Shown here piece by piece: positions 5,602 through 11,939 of a stretch of DNA of 11,939 nt (within the stretch, counting starts at the first letter, position 1; each line of letters starts with the position of its first letter). Both the position numbers and the translations under genes were made by a program. Source of the stretch: a bacterium (GTDB taxonomy: Bacteria; Hydrogenedentota; Hydrogenedentia; Hydrogenedentiales; SLHB01); the NCBI GenBank assembly GCA_024231375.1, contig JAAEQP010000990.1, positions 1 to 11,939 of the forward strand, in the 5' to 3' direction. The notes under the pieces were generated by a model. The model did not search any database. It was given only the letters and a program-made list of their open reading frames with translations, and had not been told where the DNA came from.

Positions 5602-7863
5602 TTAGTAGCGCATGGCAATGCGGCGGAACTCGACCTGGGTCGTGTCTTCAACGCGAAGGAAGTCGGCCACGCGCTTGTCGTAGTAGAGGCGCAGACCGGT
5701 GTTCGCCTTGTCGCTACTGTCAATCATGAGCACCCCGAGATCCGCGCACACGATGCTGCCGCGAATCTCAAATGTGCCGTAGCAGCGGGACTTGTGGCGT
5801 CCGTTGCTACGGATCACCGAGAAGATGCTGTTGTTCGAGTAGAGCAGCCCGTCGAATCTCCAGGGCTGACGGCCGCCCTTGGCCTCGCGCGCGCGCTCGT
5901 CGTCCCACCAGAAGTGGCGGAGCTGGTCCTCGCTCATCCAGTAGTTCTTGGGGTTGAGACTATGGACCGCCGCGCCGGTCGTATCGGAGATGACCTCGAC
6001 GCCCGGGCAGAAATAGTTGACCGCGTGCTCAAGGAGGCTGCTATTCGTCACATCTTCGGTGATGTACTCGTAAACGGGCGCCGTGTCGCGGAGTTGATAG
6101 TACCTGGGCGTGTAACTGGGGTCCGCCTCGGCCTTGAGATGTTCCATACGGTTGAACAGCATCAGTTCGGACGTGGTGAAGCTGTACATGCCTTCGTCGC
6201 CCACACCCCAGCCCGCGTCGGCCGCGCCGTCGTCGAAGTAACCAACCTCGGTCTTCTCACCGTTCGACATGGTCTGCTCGTAGTGTTCATGGTCCATGCG
6301 GATGAACTTGCCCTGCCAGACGTAGGGGTCTACATAGTCGGGGCTGCCGTTCTTCCAGTTGTTCTTGGCGCGGTTGGTCGTGTAATCGCCAATCATGATG
6401 CTGCCACCAGTCGTGAGGGCGAACCCGTTCTCGGTACCGTCATCGGCCACACCAAACTCGCCGGCCCCATCCGCGTAGGTGACATCACCTACGATGTACG
6501 CGTTGCCCCGAACGTACAACTGGCCCCACCCCTTGATGGGCCCTTTGATGATGACGTCGCCGTCAACCGCAACCCGCTTGTCGATGACGATGGGGTCGTT
6601 CTCGTTGCCTACGAGAATCAAGTTGCCGTCGTAGTAGCCGTCATTGGCGAGGTCGACCAACGCATCGTTCGACGAGGTCGGCAGGGCGTCACCCACGTAT
6701 GCCGAACCGTCCGCCACGCCGTACGCCACGCCGCCCTGAATGGAGCCGTCTTCGTTCGGGTCCAACTCGAAATGCACCGAGCCGTTGGAGCTGTTCATGA
6801 CACGCTCGAATTCCAGGTCGCTCACGCACCGATCGCCGTCGTCGTCCGGAATGGGCGCCGGGAAGCTCTCGGGGAGGTTGCCGTCGGTCATCTGGGTCTC
6901 GTCGGATGGGTAGTCGAGGTAGAGGTTGGCGAACTGGTTCGGCCGCCCATCTCCATCGGTGCCGGCGTTGACCATGTCGGTCTCGCTCAGGTTTCCGGAG
7001 GTATTCTGGATCAGCTTGCCGTTGTCGCTGCTGAACTGGTAGCCGTTGAACGACGAACTGGCAACGCCGCTTGCGCTAATCTCGTTGCCGTTCTTGTCGT
7101 ACACGCGGCCGCGGGTATAGACCGTGCCCGCGACGTTCGATTCGGCTTCGCCGGTGCGGATCAGCAGGGACTCCAGCGCGGCAACCTTGATTCGGTCGAA
7201 CGTGTTGTACCCGTCGGGATTGGTCTTGTCGCGTTCCAGATCGAGACTCATGAATTCGGCGTGGCACAGGATGCAGTTGATGTTGTTCGCCATAATGCCG
7301 AACTCGAACCCCTGGAACAGTTCGCCCGCCACCCGGACGGTCTGGGTGAGCGTGCGCGTCACGCCGCCCTTCTCGCCGGTAGCCTGAATCGTCATCGTGG
7401 TCCCGGTGAGGTCGTCGAACCGTTCCACGGATAGCGTCGAGATACGGCTGCCCGAAGGCAGGATGATGGGCGAATTGTCCGTGGGATTCACGAGATACGC
7501 GGGATCGCTCATGTCGAACGCGCCGCTGCCATCCGCATCCCACTCGCCGCCGTCCTGGCCGCCGCTTCCGTTGGTGTCCTCGTTGGTGTCCACGAGATCG
7601 TCGATAAACACCCGATAGGAGGCCAAGTTGCCGGTTGTGTTGCCGTTGCCCGTGACATACTGATTCCACACGCGTTCAATGGCAACGTCGATGCCCGCCT
7701 TGCATGCTTCGTCCAACTCGGTCTGAAGAATCGCCGAGTCGGTGTGCCGCTTGGTGACATGGGCTCGATGGACCACGACTGCTACGGCGCCGAGAATCAG
7801 CATCAGGGCGAACAGCGCGATCATAAGGGCCACGCCTTCCTGATGGGAACGATTTCTACGCAT
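5602..7863 (-). CDS. Oversized GspK/PilX-like pilin protein with CxxCH motif
   Basis: The 753 residues start with a basic head (MRRNRSHQEG) and one long hydrophobic helix (11-31), then a helix with QTELDEACKAGIDVAIERV (47-65). This layout and the lack of Glu at +5 after Gly10 resemble GspK/PilX rather than major pilins. GspK is usually near 330 residues, so this protein is more than twice that. An acidic segment (92-120) includes an EF-hand-like DADGSGAFD. CILCH at 197-201 is a c-type haem attachment consensus. Residues 428-465 have a bactofilin-like beta-helical look (VDGDVIIKG, LYVRGNAYIVGDV). The rest is Asp/Asn/Gly-rich and extracellular in style. The ATG at 7863 is preceded by GGAGG (7872-7876); an ATG at 7878 overlaps that site and is less likely. 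It lies 25 bases after the J-like gene. The function is inferred from architecture only. Confidence 0.8.
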   Translation of the reverse strand: MRRNRSHQEGVALMIALFALMLILGAVAVVVHRAHVTKRHTDSAILQTELDEACKAGIDVAIERVWNQYVTGNGNTTGNLASYRVFIDDLVDTNEDTNGSGGQDGGEWDADGSGAFDMSDPAYLVNPTDNSPIILPSGSRISTLSVERFDDLTGTTMTIQATGEKGGVTRTLTQTVRVAGELFQGFEFGIMANNINCILCHAEFMSLDLERDKTNPDGYNTFDRIKVAALESLLIRTGEAESNVAGTVYTRGRVYDKNGNEISASGVASSSFNGYQFSSDNGKLIQNTSGNLSETDMVNAGTDGDGRPNQFANLYLDYPSDETQMTDGNLPESFPAPIPDDDGDRCVSDLEFERVMNSSNGSVHFELDPNEDGSIQGGVAYGVADGSAYVGDALPTSSNDALVDLANDGYYDGNLILVGNENDPIVIDKRVAVDGDVIIKGPIKGWGQLYVRGNAYIVGDVTYADGAGEFGVADDGTENGFALTTGGSIMIGDYTTNRAKNNWKNGSPDYVDPYVWQGKFIRMDHEHYEQTMSNGEKTEVGYFDDGAADAGWGVGDEGMYSFTTSELMLFNRMEHLKAEADPSYTPRYYQLRDTAPVYEYITEDVTNSSLLEHAVNYFCPGVEVISDTTGAAVHSLNPKNYWMSEDQLRHFWWDDERAREAKGGRQPWRFDGLLYSNNSIFSVIRSNGRHKSRCYGTFEIRGSIVCADLGVLMIDSSDKANTGLRLYYDKRVADFLRVEDTTQVEFRRIAMRY

Positions 7864-7871
7864 AGGTACAC

Positions 7872-7876
7872 CCTCC
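7872..7876 (-). promoter_or_regulatory. Ribosome-binding site fixing the start of the large pilin-like gene
   Basis: GGAGG on the minus strand lies 8 bases before the ATG at 7863. The alternative ATG at 7878 would put this sequence inside the coding region and has no good site of its own. Confidence 0.7.
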
Positions 7877-7888
7877 ATCCGGCAATCC

Positions 7889-8518
7889 CTAGTTCGTAAG
7901 GTAGATATTGTGCGTGGCTGTGGCCGTGACGGGATGCGTTCGCTGGTTGGCGACGAGTCTCGACGCGGTGACGGTCAGGGTCAAGAGATCCCCGTTACGC
8001 ACAATCTGCACACTGCTGAGATCGTTGACGGCCCCGATGACCGACGACTCCCCCGGGTCGTCTGAATCTCCGTCGTCGTTGCGGTCCTGTAGCCGAACAA
8101 TCCTGCGAGTGAGCACACCGTCTTCGTCAACATCCTCTCCGGAATCGAGGCGGTTGTTGGAATTCAAATCCTCGTTGATGTATCGGTACGTAATGGGGGC
8201 GCTCCAGTTGCGGCCCGTGCCGTCGATGGGCACCTGGAACTGCACCTCCATCATGCTTCCTTCGGTCGGGGATTCGCTGATGACCAATGGGTTCAAGGGC
8301 GGGCTGAGCGAATCGTCGGCCTTTCGGGATGCGATCTGAAGCTCGCGGCTGAGGCCCGTCATGATGTCGCGCACGTTACGCTGCACATCGCCCTTCGCCT
8401 GAGACACCGCCACCGACCGGCTACACGACATGAGCGCAACGAATCCCAAGCCCGTGATCACCGTGAGGATCGCCAGCGAGATCGACAACTCGACCAATGT
8501 GAAACCTGCTCGTCGCAT
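7889..8518 (-). CDS. Prepilin with GFTLVEL signal (GspJ/PilW-like)
   Basis: The 209 residues open with a class III (prepilin) signal: short basic MRRAG, then FTLVELSISLAILTVITGLGF. Cleavage by prepilin peptidase is expected after Gly5, and Glu sits at +5 of the mature chain (Glu10), as needed for pilin assembly. After the helix, DVQRNVRDIMTGLSRELQIAS (44-64) resembles the GspJ/PilW type of minor pilin. Two acidic loops (115-134 and 145-154) look able to bind calcium. A long C-terminal beta region follows. The ATG at 8518 is chosen because the signal starts there and GGAGG lies 7 bases upstream. The frame stays open upstream to 8704, but that part overlaps the preceding gene and looks out of frame. 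It starts 11 bases after the previous stop, so coupled translation is likely. Confidence 0.85.
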   Translation of the reverse strand: MRRAGFTLVELSISLAILTVITGLGFVALMSCSRSVAVSQAKGDVQRNVRDIMTGLSRELQIASRKADDSLSPPLNPLVISESPTEGSMMEVQFQVPIDGTGRNWSAPITYRYINEDLNSNNRLDSGEDVDEDGVLTRRIVRLQDRNDDGDSDDPGESSVIGAVNDLSSVQIVRNGDLLTLTVTASRLVANQRTHPVTATATHNIYLTN

Positions 8519-8525
8519 GGCGCGC

Positions 8526-8530
8526 CCTCC
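8526..8530 (-). promoter_or_regulatory. Ribosome-binding site overlapping the upstream stop codon
   Basis: On the minus strand the TAG stop of the small pilin gene (8530-8532) shares its G with GGAGG (8526-8530), which lies 7 bases before the ATG at 8518. A ribosome finishing the first gene is placed right at the start of the second, a layout that favours translational coupling of the two pilins. Confidence 0.75.
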
Positions 8531-8943
8531 TATCGGTCCGTCAGCATGGTCGCAACGGACACGTTCAGCGTCCTGCCCCGAAGGTCCAGCCACTGACTGG
8601 TGACATTGACCTGGAGCGGATTGGCCGAGACATTGGTGTACTGGACCGTGATCGTCTGCTGCGTCATGGAACCCAAGTCCGTCACCACACTGTTGTCCGG
8701 CCACTCCGCTATGATCGCGTCAGGGAAAGCATCGGGACTGGCGTCGCGTACGTTGCGCATGGCGTTGAGGACCGCCGTGCAATCACGCACCGCGGCGAAT
8801 TTCTGGTTCTGCACGTCCATCGCCACATAGTACGAGACGAGGGCACGGGCCGTTCCTGCCAGGATGATCAGGAACACGGCCACCGCGATCGTCAGTTCGA
8901 GGAGCGTAAAACCCTCGTTCTTCCTGCGCTTCGTTTTGACCAT
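8530..8943 (-). CDS. Small prepilin with GFTLLEL signal (GspI/PilV-like)
   Basis: The 137 residues start MVKTKRRKNEG, a basic leader, followed by FTLLELTIAVAVFLIILAG, a clear class III prepilin signal and N-terminal helix. Cleavage is expected after Gly11, with Glu16 at +5. The short globular part (about 45-137) and first place in an I-J-K-like order suggest the GspI/PilV type, though this region diverges too fast to be certain. The ATG at 8943 follows GGAG (8953-8956) by 9 bases; a GTG at 8973 would add ten residues without a good site. It is the first gene of a probable four-gene transcript. No secretin, ATPase, inner-membrane platform protein or prepilin peptidase is in the window, so the machinery it uses must be encoded elsewhere. 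Confidence 0.82.
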   Translation of the reverse strand: MVKTKRRKNEGFTLLELTIAVAVFLIILAGTARALVSYYVAMDVQNQKFAAVRDCTAVLNAMRNVRDASPDAFPDAIIAEWPDNSVVTDLGSMTQQTITVQYTNVSANPLQVNVTSQWLDLRGRTLNVSVATMLTDR

Positions 8944-9318
8944 AGCTGCGCACTCCGTGTGTATGGGACCCACCGTTTACGGAGCGTTAGGGGAGGTAGA
9001 GAGCGGGGCAAGAAAACAGCACGAACAACACCCCATGTCTCGACACGGAAGGTTCCTCTTCTTGGAACCGTCCTCCCTCGCTCCAAGCGCGGGACAAGCA
9101 TAGGGTTTCCCCCAACCGCACCGCGCCTACGGAACTTCAAAAGTGTTTGGCTCGCACTCGAAGCAGATGACGCGGACCACCGTACTATTTTTCACGCCAA
9201 GAGGAGTATGCCACAAAAGCTCGCTGAATGCAAAACCTATCCACCATGATGTAGGTGGAAATCCTCGCTCCACTAGGGGTTGTGGGGAGGGGGCTAATTC
9301 GAGTTTCCTGGGAAACGC
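8944..9318. other. Gap between galK and the pilin cluster, no supported gene
   Basis: These 375 bases hold no convincing coding frame on either strand. The region must contain the end of the galK transcript and the leader of the leftward pilin operon. Visible structures are a GTTTCC/GGAAAC hairpin just after the galK stop (9303-9316), a TCCACC/GGTGGA hairpin (9240-9259), and GGTTCC-N7-GGAACC (9051-9069), which would lie in the pilin leader. The best leftward promoter match is weak (CATACT at 9205-9210 with TTGCAT 17 bases upstream), so no promoter is called. No tRNA or riboswitch consensus was recognised. Confidence 0.55.
9231..9259 (-). terminator. Weak candidate terminator of galK
   Basis: On the minus strand TCCACC and GGTGGA pair as a 6-bp stem with an 8-base loop (9240-9259), followed by TAGGTTTTG, a short T-rich run. 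It lies 60 bases beyond the galK stop. The stem is short, so this is tentative. Confidence 0.3.
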
Positions 9319-10491
9319 CTAGCCGAGGGGCACCGTCCCGGCTCCTTCCGCCGGTGCCGACGCGATGACCTGGCCCTCAATACCGGTGCGGTCCCGGTAC
9401 GAGGCGAGCAACGCGCTCCCGAAGGCGTCGATGTGGGCGGTCTCGACGAGGTTGACCGTGCATCCCCCGAATCCGGCACCGGTCATCCGTGCGCCGAGGC
9501 AGCCGGGCAGGTCGCGCGCGATGTCCGTCATGGCGTCGAGTTCGGGGCAGGTGACTTCGTAATCGTCGCGGAGGCTGTCGCCGGAAGCATTCATGAGTGC
9601 GCCCAAAGCGGCTGCATCCCCGTCGCGCATGGCCTGGCAGGCTTCGCGGGTGCGTTCGTCCTCGGTGATGACGTGGCGCGCCCGTCGGAACACATTGTCG
9701 GGCAAGGACTTCTCGCAGTCATTCAGATCCCGCATGGTGTAGTCGCGGAGGTGGCTACCCTCCTTGTCGGACGAGGGCTTCATGGCCTCCACGGCCGCGG
9801 CGCATTCGGCGACCCGCTCGTTGTACTTCGACGCCGCCAGTCCCCGCGTGACCCCCGTGTTGGCGATTACGAACCGGGCACTCGGGAAGGCCACAGGCAC
9901 GAGGTCGTAATCGTGAGAGCGGCAGTCGAGGAACAGGGCGTGGCCCTCGCGGCCGAGACGGACAATGAACTGATCCATGATGCCGCTGTTCACGCCGAGG
10001 AAATGGTTCTCAACACGTTTGCCGAGCTGCGGTCCGTCCGGGCCCTCGATGGCGAAGCCCCCAAGCTGCTCAAACATGACCAGCGTCGCCATTTCAAGAC
10101 TGGCGGAGCTGCTGAGCCCAGACCCGATGGGCACATCGCCCAGGATGACCAAATCGGCTCCGTGCAAGGGCTTATCGAGTTTGGAGAGTTCGTAGGCGAC
10201 CCCCACGACATAGTCAATCCAGGACTCGCCGGGATTGCGTTCCCAGACGCCCAGCGGGGCCTGGACCGCGCGGTCCAGGTTGGTGGCATAGGCGTTGAGT
10301 ACATTGTCGTCACGCCGACGGGCGAGAATGACCGTCTCCTGCTCGATGGCCATGGGCAGCACGAACCCGTGGTTGTAGTCGGTGTGTTCGCCGATGATGT
10401 TGACCCGGCCGGGTGCCCGCGTAGCAATCTCGGGCTCGGCGTCAAACCGGGACTGGAAGACCTCTTTGGCGTGGGACAGGTTGATACTCAC
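9319..10491 (-). CDS. galK: Galactokinase (GalK)
   Basis: This cytoplasmic GHMP-superfamily kinase phosphorylates galactose to galactose 1-phosphate, the entry step of the Leloir pathway. The 390 residues match the family length (about 380-390). All three family motifs are present: the galactose signature GRVNIIGEHTDYNHGFVLP (28-46), the ATP phosphate loop DVPIGSGLSSSAS (119-131), and the C-terminal GARMTGAGFGGCTVNLV (333-349). The catalytic pair is likely Arg29 and Asp173 (NSGIMDQF). The start is a GTG at 10491: GGGGAG at 10499-10504 lies 7 bases upstream, the length before the sugar signature is normal, and the next in-frame ATG (residue 47) would delete the signature. No galT, galE or mutarotase gene is nearby. 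A terminator separates it from the upstream ABC ATPase gene, so it probably has its own promoter, which I could not identify. Confidence 0.96.
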   Translation of the reverse strand: MSINLSHAKEVFQSRFDAEPEIATRAPGRVNIIGEHTDYNHGFVLPMAIEQETVILARRRDDNVLNAYATNLDRAVQAPLGVWERNPGESWIDYVVGVAYELSKLDKPLHGADLVILGDVPIGSGLSSSASLEMATLVMFEQLGGFAIEGPDGPQLGKRVENHFLGVNSGIMDQFIVRLGREGHALFLDCRSHDYDLVPVAFPSARFVIANTGVTRGLAASKYNERVAECAAAVEAMKPSSDKEGSHLRDYTMRDLNDCEKSLPDNVFRRARHVITEDERTREACQAMRDGDAAALGALMNASGDSLRDDYEVTCPELDAMTDIARDLPGCLGARMTGAGFGGCTVNLVETAHIDAFGSALLASYRDRTGIEGQVIASAPAEGAGTVPLG

Positions 10492-10498
10492 TGGTCGG

Positions 10499-10504
10499 CT
10501 CCCC
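10499..10504 (-). promoter_or_regulatory. Ribosome-binding site supporting the GTG start of galK
   Basis: GGGGAG on the minus strand lies 7 bases before the GTG at 10491. It is the only good site near the expected N-terminus, and no ATG is available before the essential sugar-binding motif. Confidence 0.7.
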
Positions 10505-10536
10505 GTGCGCGTTCACTGTGGAACGATAGGCTGCGC

Positions 10537-10564
10537 AAAGAAACGGCGCGCCGAAGCGCGCCGT
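10537..10564 (-). terminator. Intrinsic terminator with UUCG tetraloop after the ABC ATPase gene
   Basis: On the minus strand ACGGCGCGC, TTCG, GCGCGCCGT form a perfect 9-bp GC-rich stem (10543-10551 with 10556-10564) capped by the extra-stable C(UUCG)G tetraloop, followed by TTCTTT. It begins 30 bases after the ATPase stop and ends upstream of the galK start, so it should end or reduce readthrough into galK. Confidence 0.85.
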
Positions 10565-10594
10565 ATGAATTCACCAAATCTCAGACTCTTCCCG

Positions 10595-11701
10595 TCAGAC
10601 CAAGGTCACTTCCGTATCCGGGTCGAAGAAGTGGGTCCGGGTCATGTCGATATCCAGCACGAACTGTTTGTTGACCTCGGGCTCCTGGTCGGACTCGATG
10701 CGCGCCGTGACGGACTGACCGCCGAAGTCGAGATACAGATAGATCTCCGATCCCATAGGCTCGACCACTTCCACGTTGGCCGTCACGCTTCTGCCGTCAA
10801 CAGACTGCTGCGACTCGTTGTGCTCGAATTGCTCGGGGCGCACACCGCACACGACGGTCTTGCCTGCGTAGCCTTCCATGACGGCGCGATGCTCGTCGGC
10901 CACGAGGAGGTCGATCCCGGCCTCGGGACGGACGAAACGGACCTGGCCGTTTTCGGCCACAATCTTGCCGTCGACGAAATTCATGGGCGGGCTGCCGATG
11001 AAACCGGCAACGAACTTGTTCACCGGCGAGTTGTAAAGACCGAGCGGGCTCGCAATCTGCTGGATTTCTCCGTCAAGCATCACCACGATGCGGTCGCCCA
11101 TGGTCATGGCTTCGACCTGATCGTGGGTCACGTAGACCATAGTGGACTGCAGGCGCGTATGGAGTTTGCTAATCTCGGCGCGCATCTGCACGCGGAGCTT
11201 GGCGTCGAGGTTCGACAGGGGTTCATCGAACAAGAACACCTTGGGCTGGCGCACAATCGCACGGCCCACGGCCACACGCTGGCGCTCACCGCCCGACAAG
11301 GCCTTCGGTTTGCGGTCGAGCAGGCGCTCGATGCCCAGGATCTGGGCCGCATCGCGGACGCGCTTGTCGATCTCTTTCTTCGGGTACTTGCGGAGCATCA
11401 ACCCGAATGCCATGTTCTTGTACACGGTCATGTGCGGATAGAGCGCGTAGTTCTGGAACACCATCGCGATATCGCGATTCTTGGGCGGCACATCGTTGAC
11501 GAGCGTGTCGCCAATGTAGATTTCGCCCTCGCTCACCTCCTCGAGTCCGGCGACCATACGGAGCGTCGTCGACTTGCCGCAGCCCGATGGGCCGACAAGC
11601 ACCACGAACTCCTTGTCGTCTACGACGAGGTTCGCACCCTTCACGGCCTCAACGCCGCCGGGGTAGATCTTCTTGACAGATTTAAGTTCAACCCTTGCCA
11701 T
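10595..11701 (-). CDS. ugpC: ABC transporter ATPase, UgpC/MsmK/MalK family (CUT1-type sugar import)
   Basis: This is the cytoplasmic ATP-hydrolysing subunit of a carbohydrate or glycerol-3-phosphate importer. The 368 residues match the family. Motifs in order: Walker A GPSGCGKST (37-45), Q-loop Gln83 (VFQNYALYPH), signature LSGGERQ (135-141), Walker B VFLFDE (155-160), D-loop SNLD (163-166) and switch His193 (VTHDQVEAMTMGDR). Residues about 240-368 are the OB/TOBE-type regulatory domain typical of MalK/UgpC, with GVRPEQ (286-291). The ATG at 11701 follows GGAGG (11712-11716) by 10 bases. No permease or binding-protein gene adjoins it and it is bracketed by its own promoter and terminator, so it may be a stand-alone ATPase serving several importers, as MsmK does in streptococci. 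The symbol indicates family, not substrate. Confidence 0.93.
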   Translation of the reverse strand: MARVELKSVKKIYPGGVEAVKGANLVVDDKEFVVLVGPSGCGKSTTLRMVAGLEEVSEGEIYIGDTLVNDVPPKNRDIAMVFQNYALYPHMTVYKNMAFGLMLRKYPKKEIDKRVRDAAQILGIERLLDRKPKALSGGERQRVAVGRAIVRQPKVFLFDEPLSNLDAKLRVQMRAEISKLHTRLQSTMVYVTHDQVEAMTMGDRIVVMLDGEIQQIASPLGLYNSPVNKFVAGFIGSPPMNFVDGKIVAENGQVRFVRPEAGIDLLVADEHRAVMEGYAGKTVVCGVRPEQFEHNESQQSVDGRSVTANVEVVEPMGSEIYLYLDFGGQSVTARIESDQEPEVNKQFVLDIDMTRTHFFDPDTEVTLV

Positions 11702-11779
11702 ACGTTACCTGCCTCCCCCAAAATGGGTGTTGCCTTCAATCACGTGGGAAGGAAACGGCACATTCGACCGCAATTCGGC

Positions 11780-11808
11780 ACTATACAGAAGGCACAGGGG
11801 GGAGTCAA
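11780..11808 (-). promoter_or_regulatory. Strong sigma-70-type promoter of the ABC ATPase gene
   Basis: Reading leftward, TTGACT (11803-11808) and TATAGT (11780-11785) are separated by exactly 17 bases, each differing from consensus at one position. A start near 11773 gives a leader of about 72 bases. It is the best promoter match in the window and predicts substantial constitutive expression. Confidence 0.75.
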
Positions 11809-11840
11809 GCGTGTGAGCGGCAGGGCAATCGCACTAAAAG

Positions 11841-11939
11841 CTAGACCTGCATGATGAGTTCTTCGAGGTAGGAGTTGTCCCATGCAGCTTGTTTACGCTT
11901 TCCCTTGACGCCGCGCTTGCTGGTTTTGTTTTTCTTCAC
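11841..11939 (-). CDS. C-terminal tail of an unidentified protein, cut by window edge
   Basis: The frame is open from the right edge to a TAG at 11841-11843, giving 32 visible residues: a lysine/arginine-rich stretch (KKNKTSKRGVKGKRK) followed by AAWDNSYLEELIMQV. The other two leftward frames close quickly here. A basic tail of this kind is common in nucleic-acid-binding proteins, but no family can be named from this length. The codon at the edge is GTG, so a very small protein starting there cannot be excluded. The strong promoter for the next gene lies 33 bases after its stop. Confidence 0.5.
   Translation of the reverse strand: MKKNKTSKRGVKGKRKQAAWDNSYLEELIMQV

Noticed and set aside
5353..7434. 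A 693-residue open frame on the plus strand opposite the large pilin-like gene
   Set aside because: The opposite frame has a membrane helix, a good ribosome-binding site and operon spacing. This one shows only low-complexity Val/Ala/Arg/His composition and no start signal.
8519..8704. N-terminal extension of the J-like prepilin
   Set aside because: It lies inside the preceding pilin gene in another frame and would place 62 unrelated residues before a prepilin signal that must be near the N-terminus.
9051..9069. GGTTCC-N7-GGAACC hairpin as a terminator
   Set aside because: It lies in the presumed leader of the pilin operon, has only a 6-bp stem and no following T-run. It was noted under the gap but not called as a terminator.
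9195..9216. Possible sigma-54 promoter (TGGCA and TTGGC, leftward) for the pilin operon
   Set aside because: The GG and GC elements are three bases further apart than the strict -24/-12 spacing allows.
8959..9249. A 96-residue plus-strand frame in the gap between galK and the pilin cluster
   Set aside because: The composition is Arg/Pro/Thr-rich without motifs, no ribosome-binding site was seen, and it opposes the direction of both flanking operons.
9433..10674. A 413-residue plus-strand frame opposite galK
   Set aside because: It is the shadow of galactokinase, whose three motifs are all on the minus strand.
10382..11854. A 490-residue plus-strand frame opposite the ABC ATPase and part of galK
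   Set aside because: It spans two unequivocal minus-strand genes and their terminator; its His/Val/Arg/Leu composition is typical of antisense frames.

Overview
The window is a high-GC, gene-dense bacterial chromosomal segment of ordinary coding character, with no mobile-element, phage or CRISPR signal. The gene mix is a secreted PhoPQ-related hydrolase with a calcium-loop tail, pilin-like genes with one oversized member, arabinose and galactose kinases and a sugar-type ABC ATPase. This would suit a free-living sugar-degrading Gram-negative such as Planctomycetota, Lentisphaerota or Hydrogenedentota. That placement is inference from gene content; no phylogenetic marker is present.

Layout. 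(1) 1-1408, minus: a PhoPQ-activated-pathogenicity-related (PqaA-type) secreted alpha/beta hydrolase, cut at the left edge. It has a complete-looking Ser-Asp-His triad and ends, as far as visible, in a DxDxDG calcium-loop repeat. (2) 1409-1820: a divergent regulatory region with a candidate promoter for each side and several repeats. (3) 1821-4558, plus: a tight two-gene operon of ribulokinase (araB) and an M42 metallo-aminopeptidase, 5 bases apart. (4) 4572-4626: a perfect 15-bp inverted repeat that can terminate both converging transcripts. (5) 8943 to 4650, minus: four closely spaced genes, comprising three type IV pilin/type II pseudopilin-like proteins in the order small (GspI/PilV-like), medium (GspJ/PilW-like), large (GspK/PilX-like, 753 aa), then a secreted HEAT-repeat-like protein. 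(6) 8944-9318: a 375-base gap without a supported gene. (7) 10491-9319, minus: galactokinase (galK), GTG start. (8) 11701-10595, minus: an UgpC/MsmK/MalK-type ABC ATPase with a strong sigma-70-type promoter upstream and a UUCG-tetraloop terminator that separates it from galK. (9) 11939-11841, minus: the lysine-rich C-terminal tail of an unidentified protein.

How the genes fit together: AraB and GalK feed arabinose- and galactose-derived sugars into central metabolism, and the ABC ATPase is of the kind that powers oligosaccharide importers, although no permease or binding protein lies here. The secreted hydrolase and the pilin-like cluster act outside the cytoplasm.

The most unusual item is the pilin cluster. 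Its I-J-K-like order recalls a pseudopilus tip complex, but the K-like protein is more than twice the usual GspK length. It also has a CxxCH haem-type motif, acidic calcium-like loops and a bactofilin-like repeat segment.
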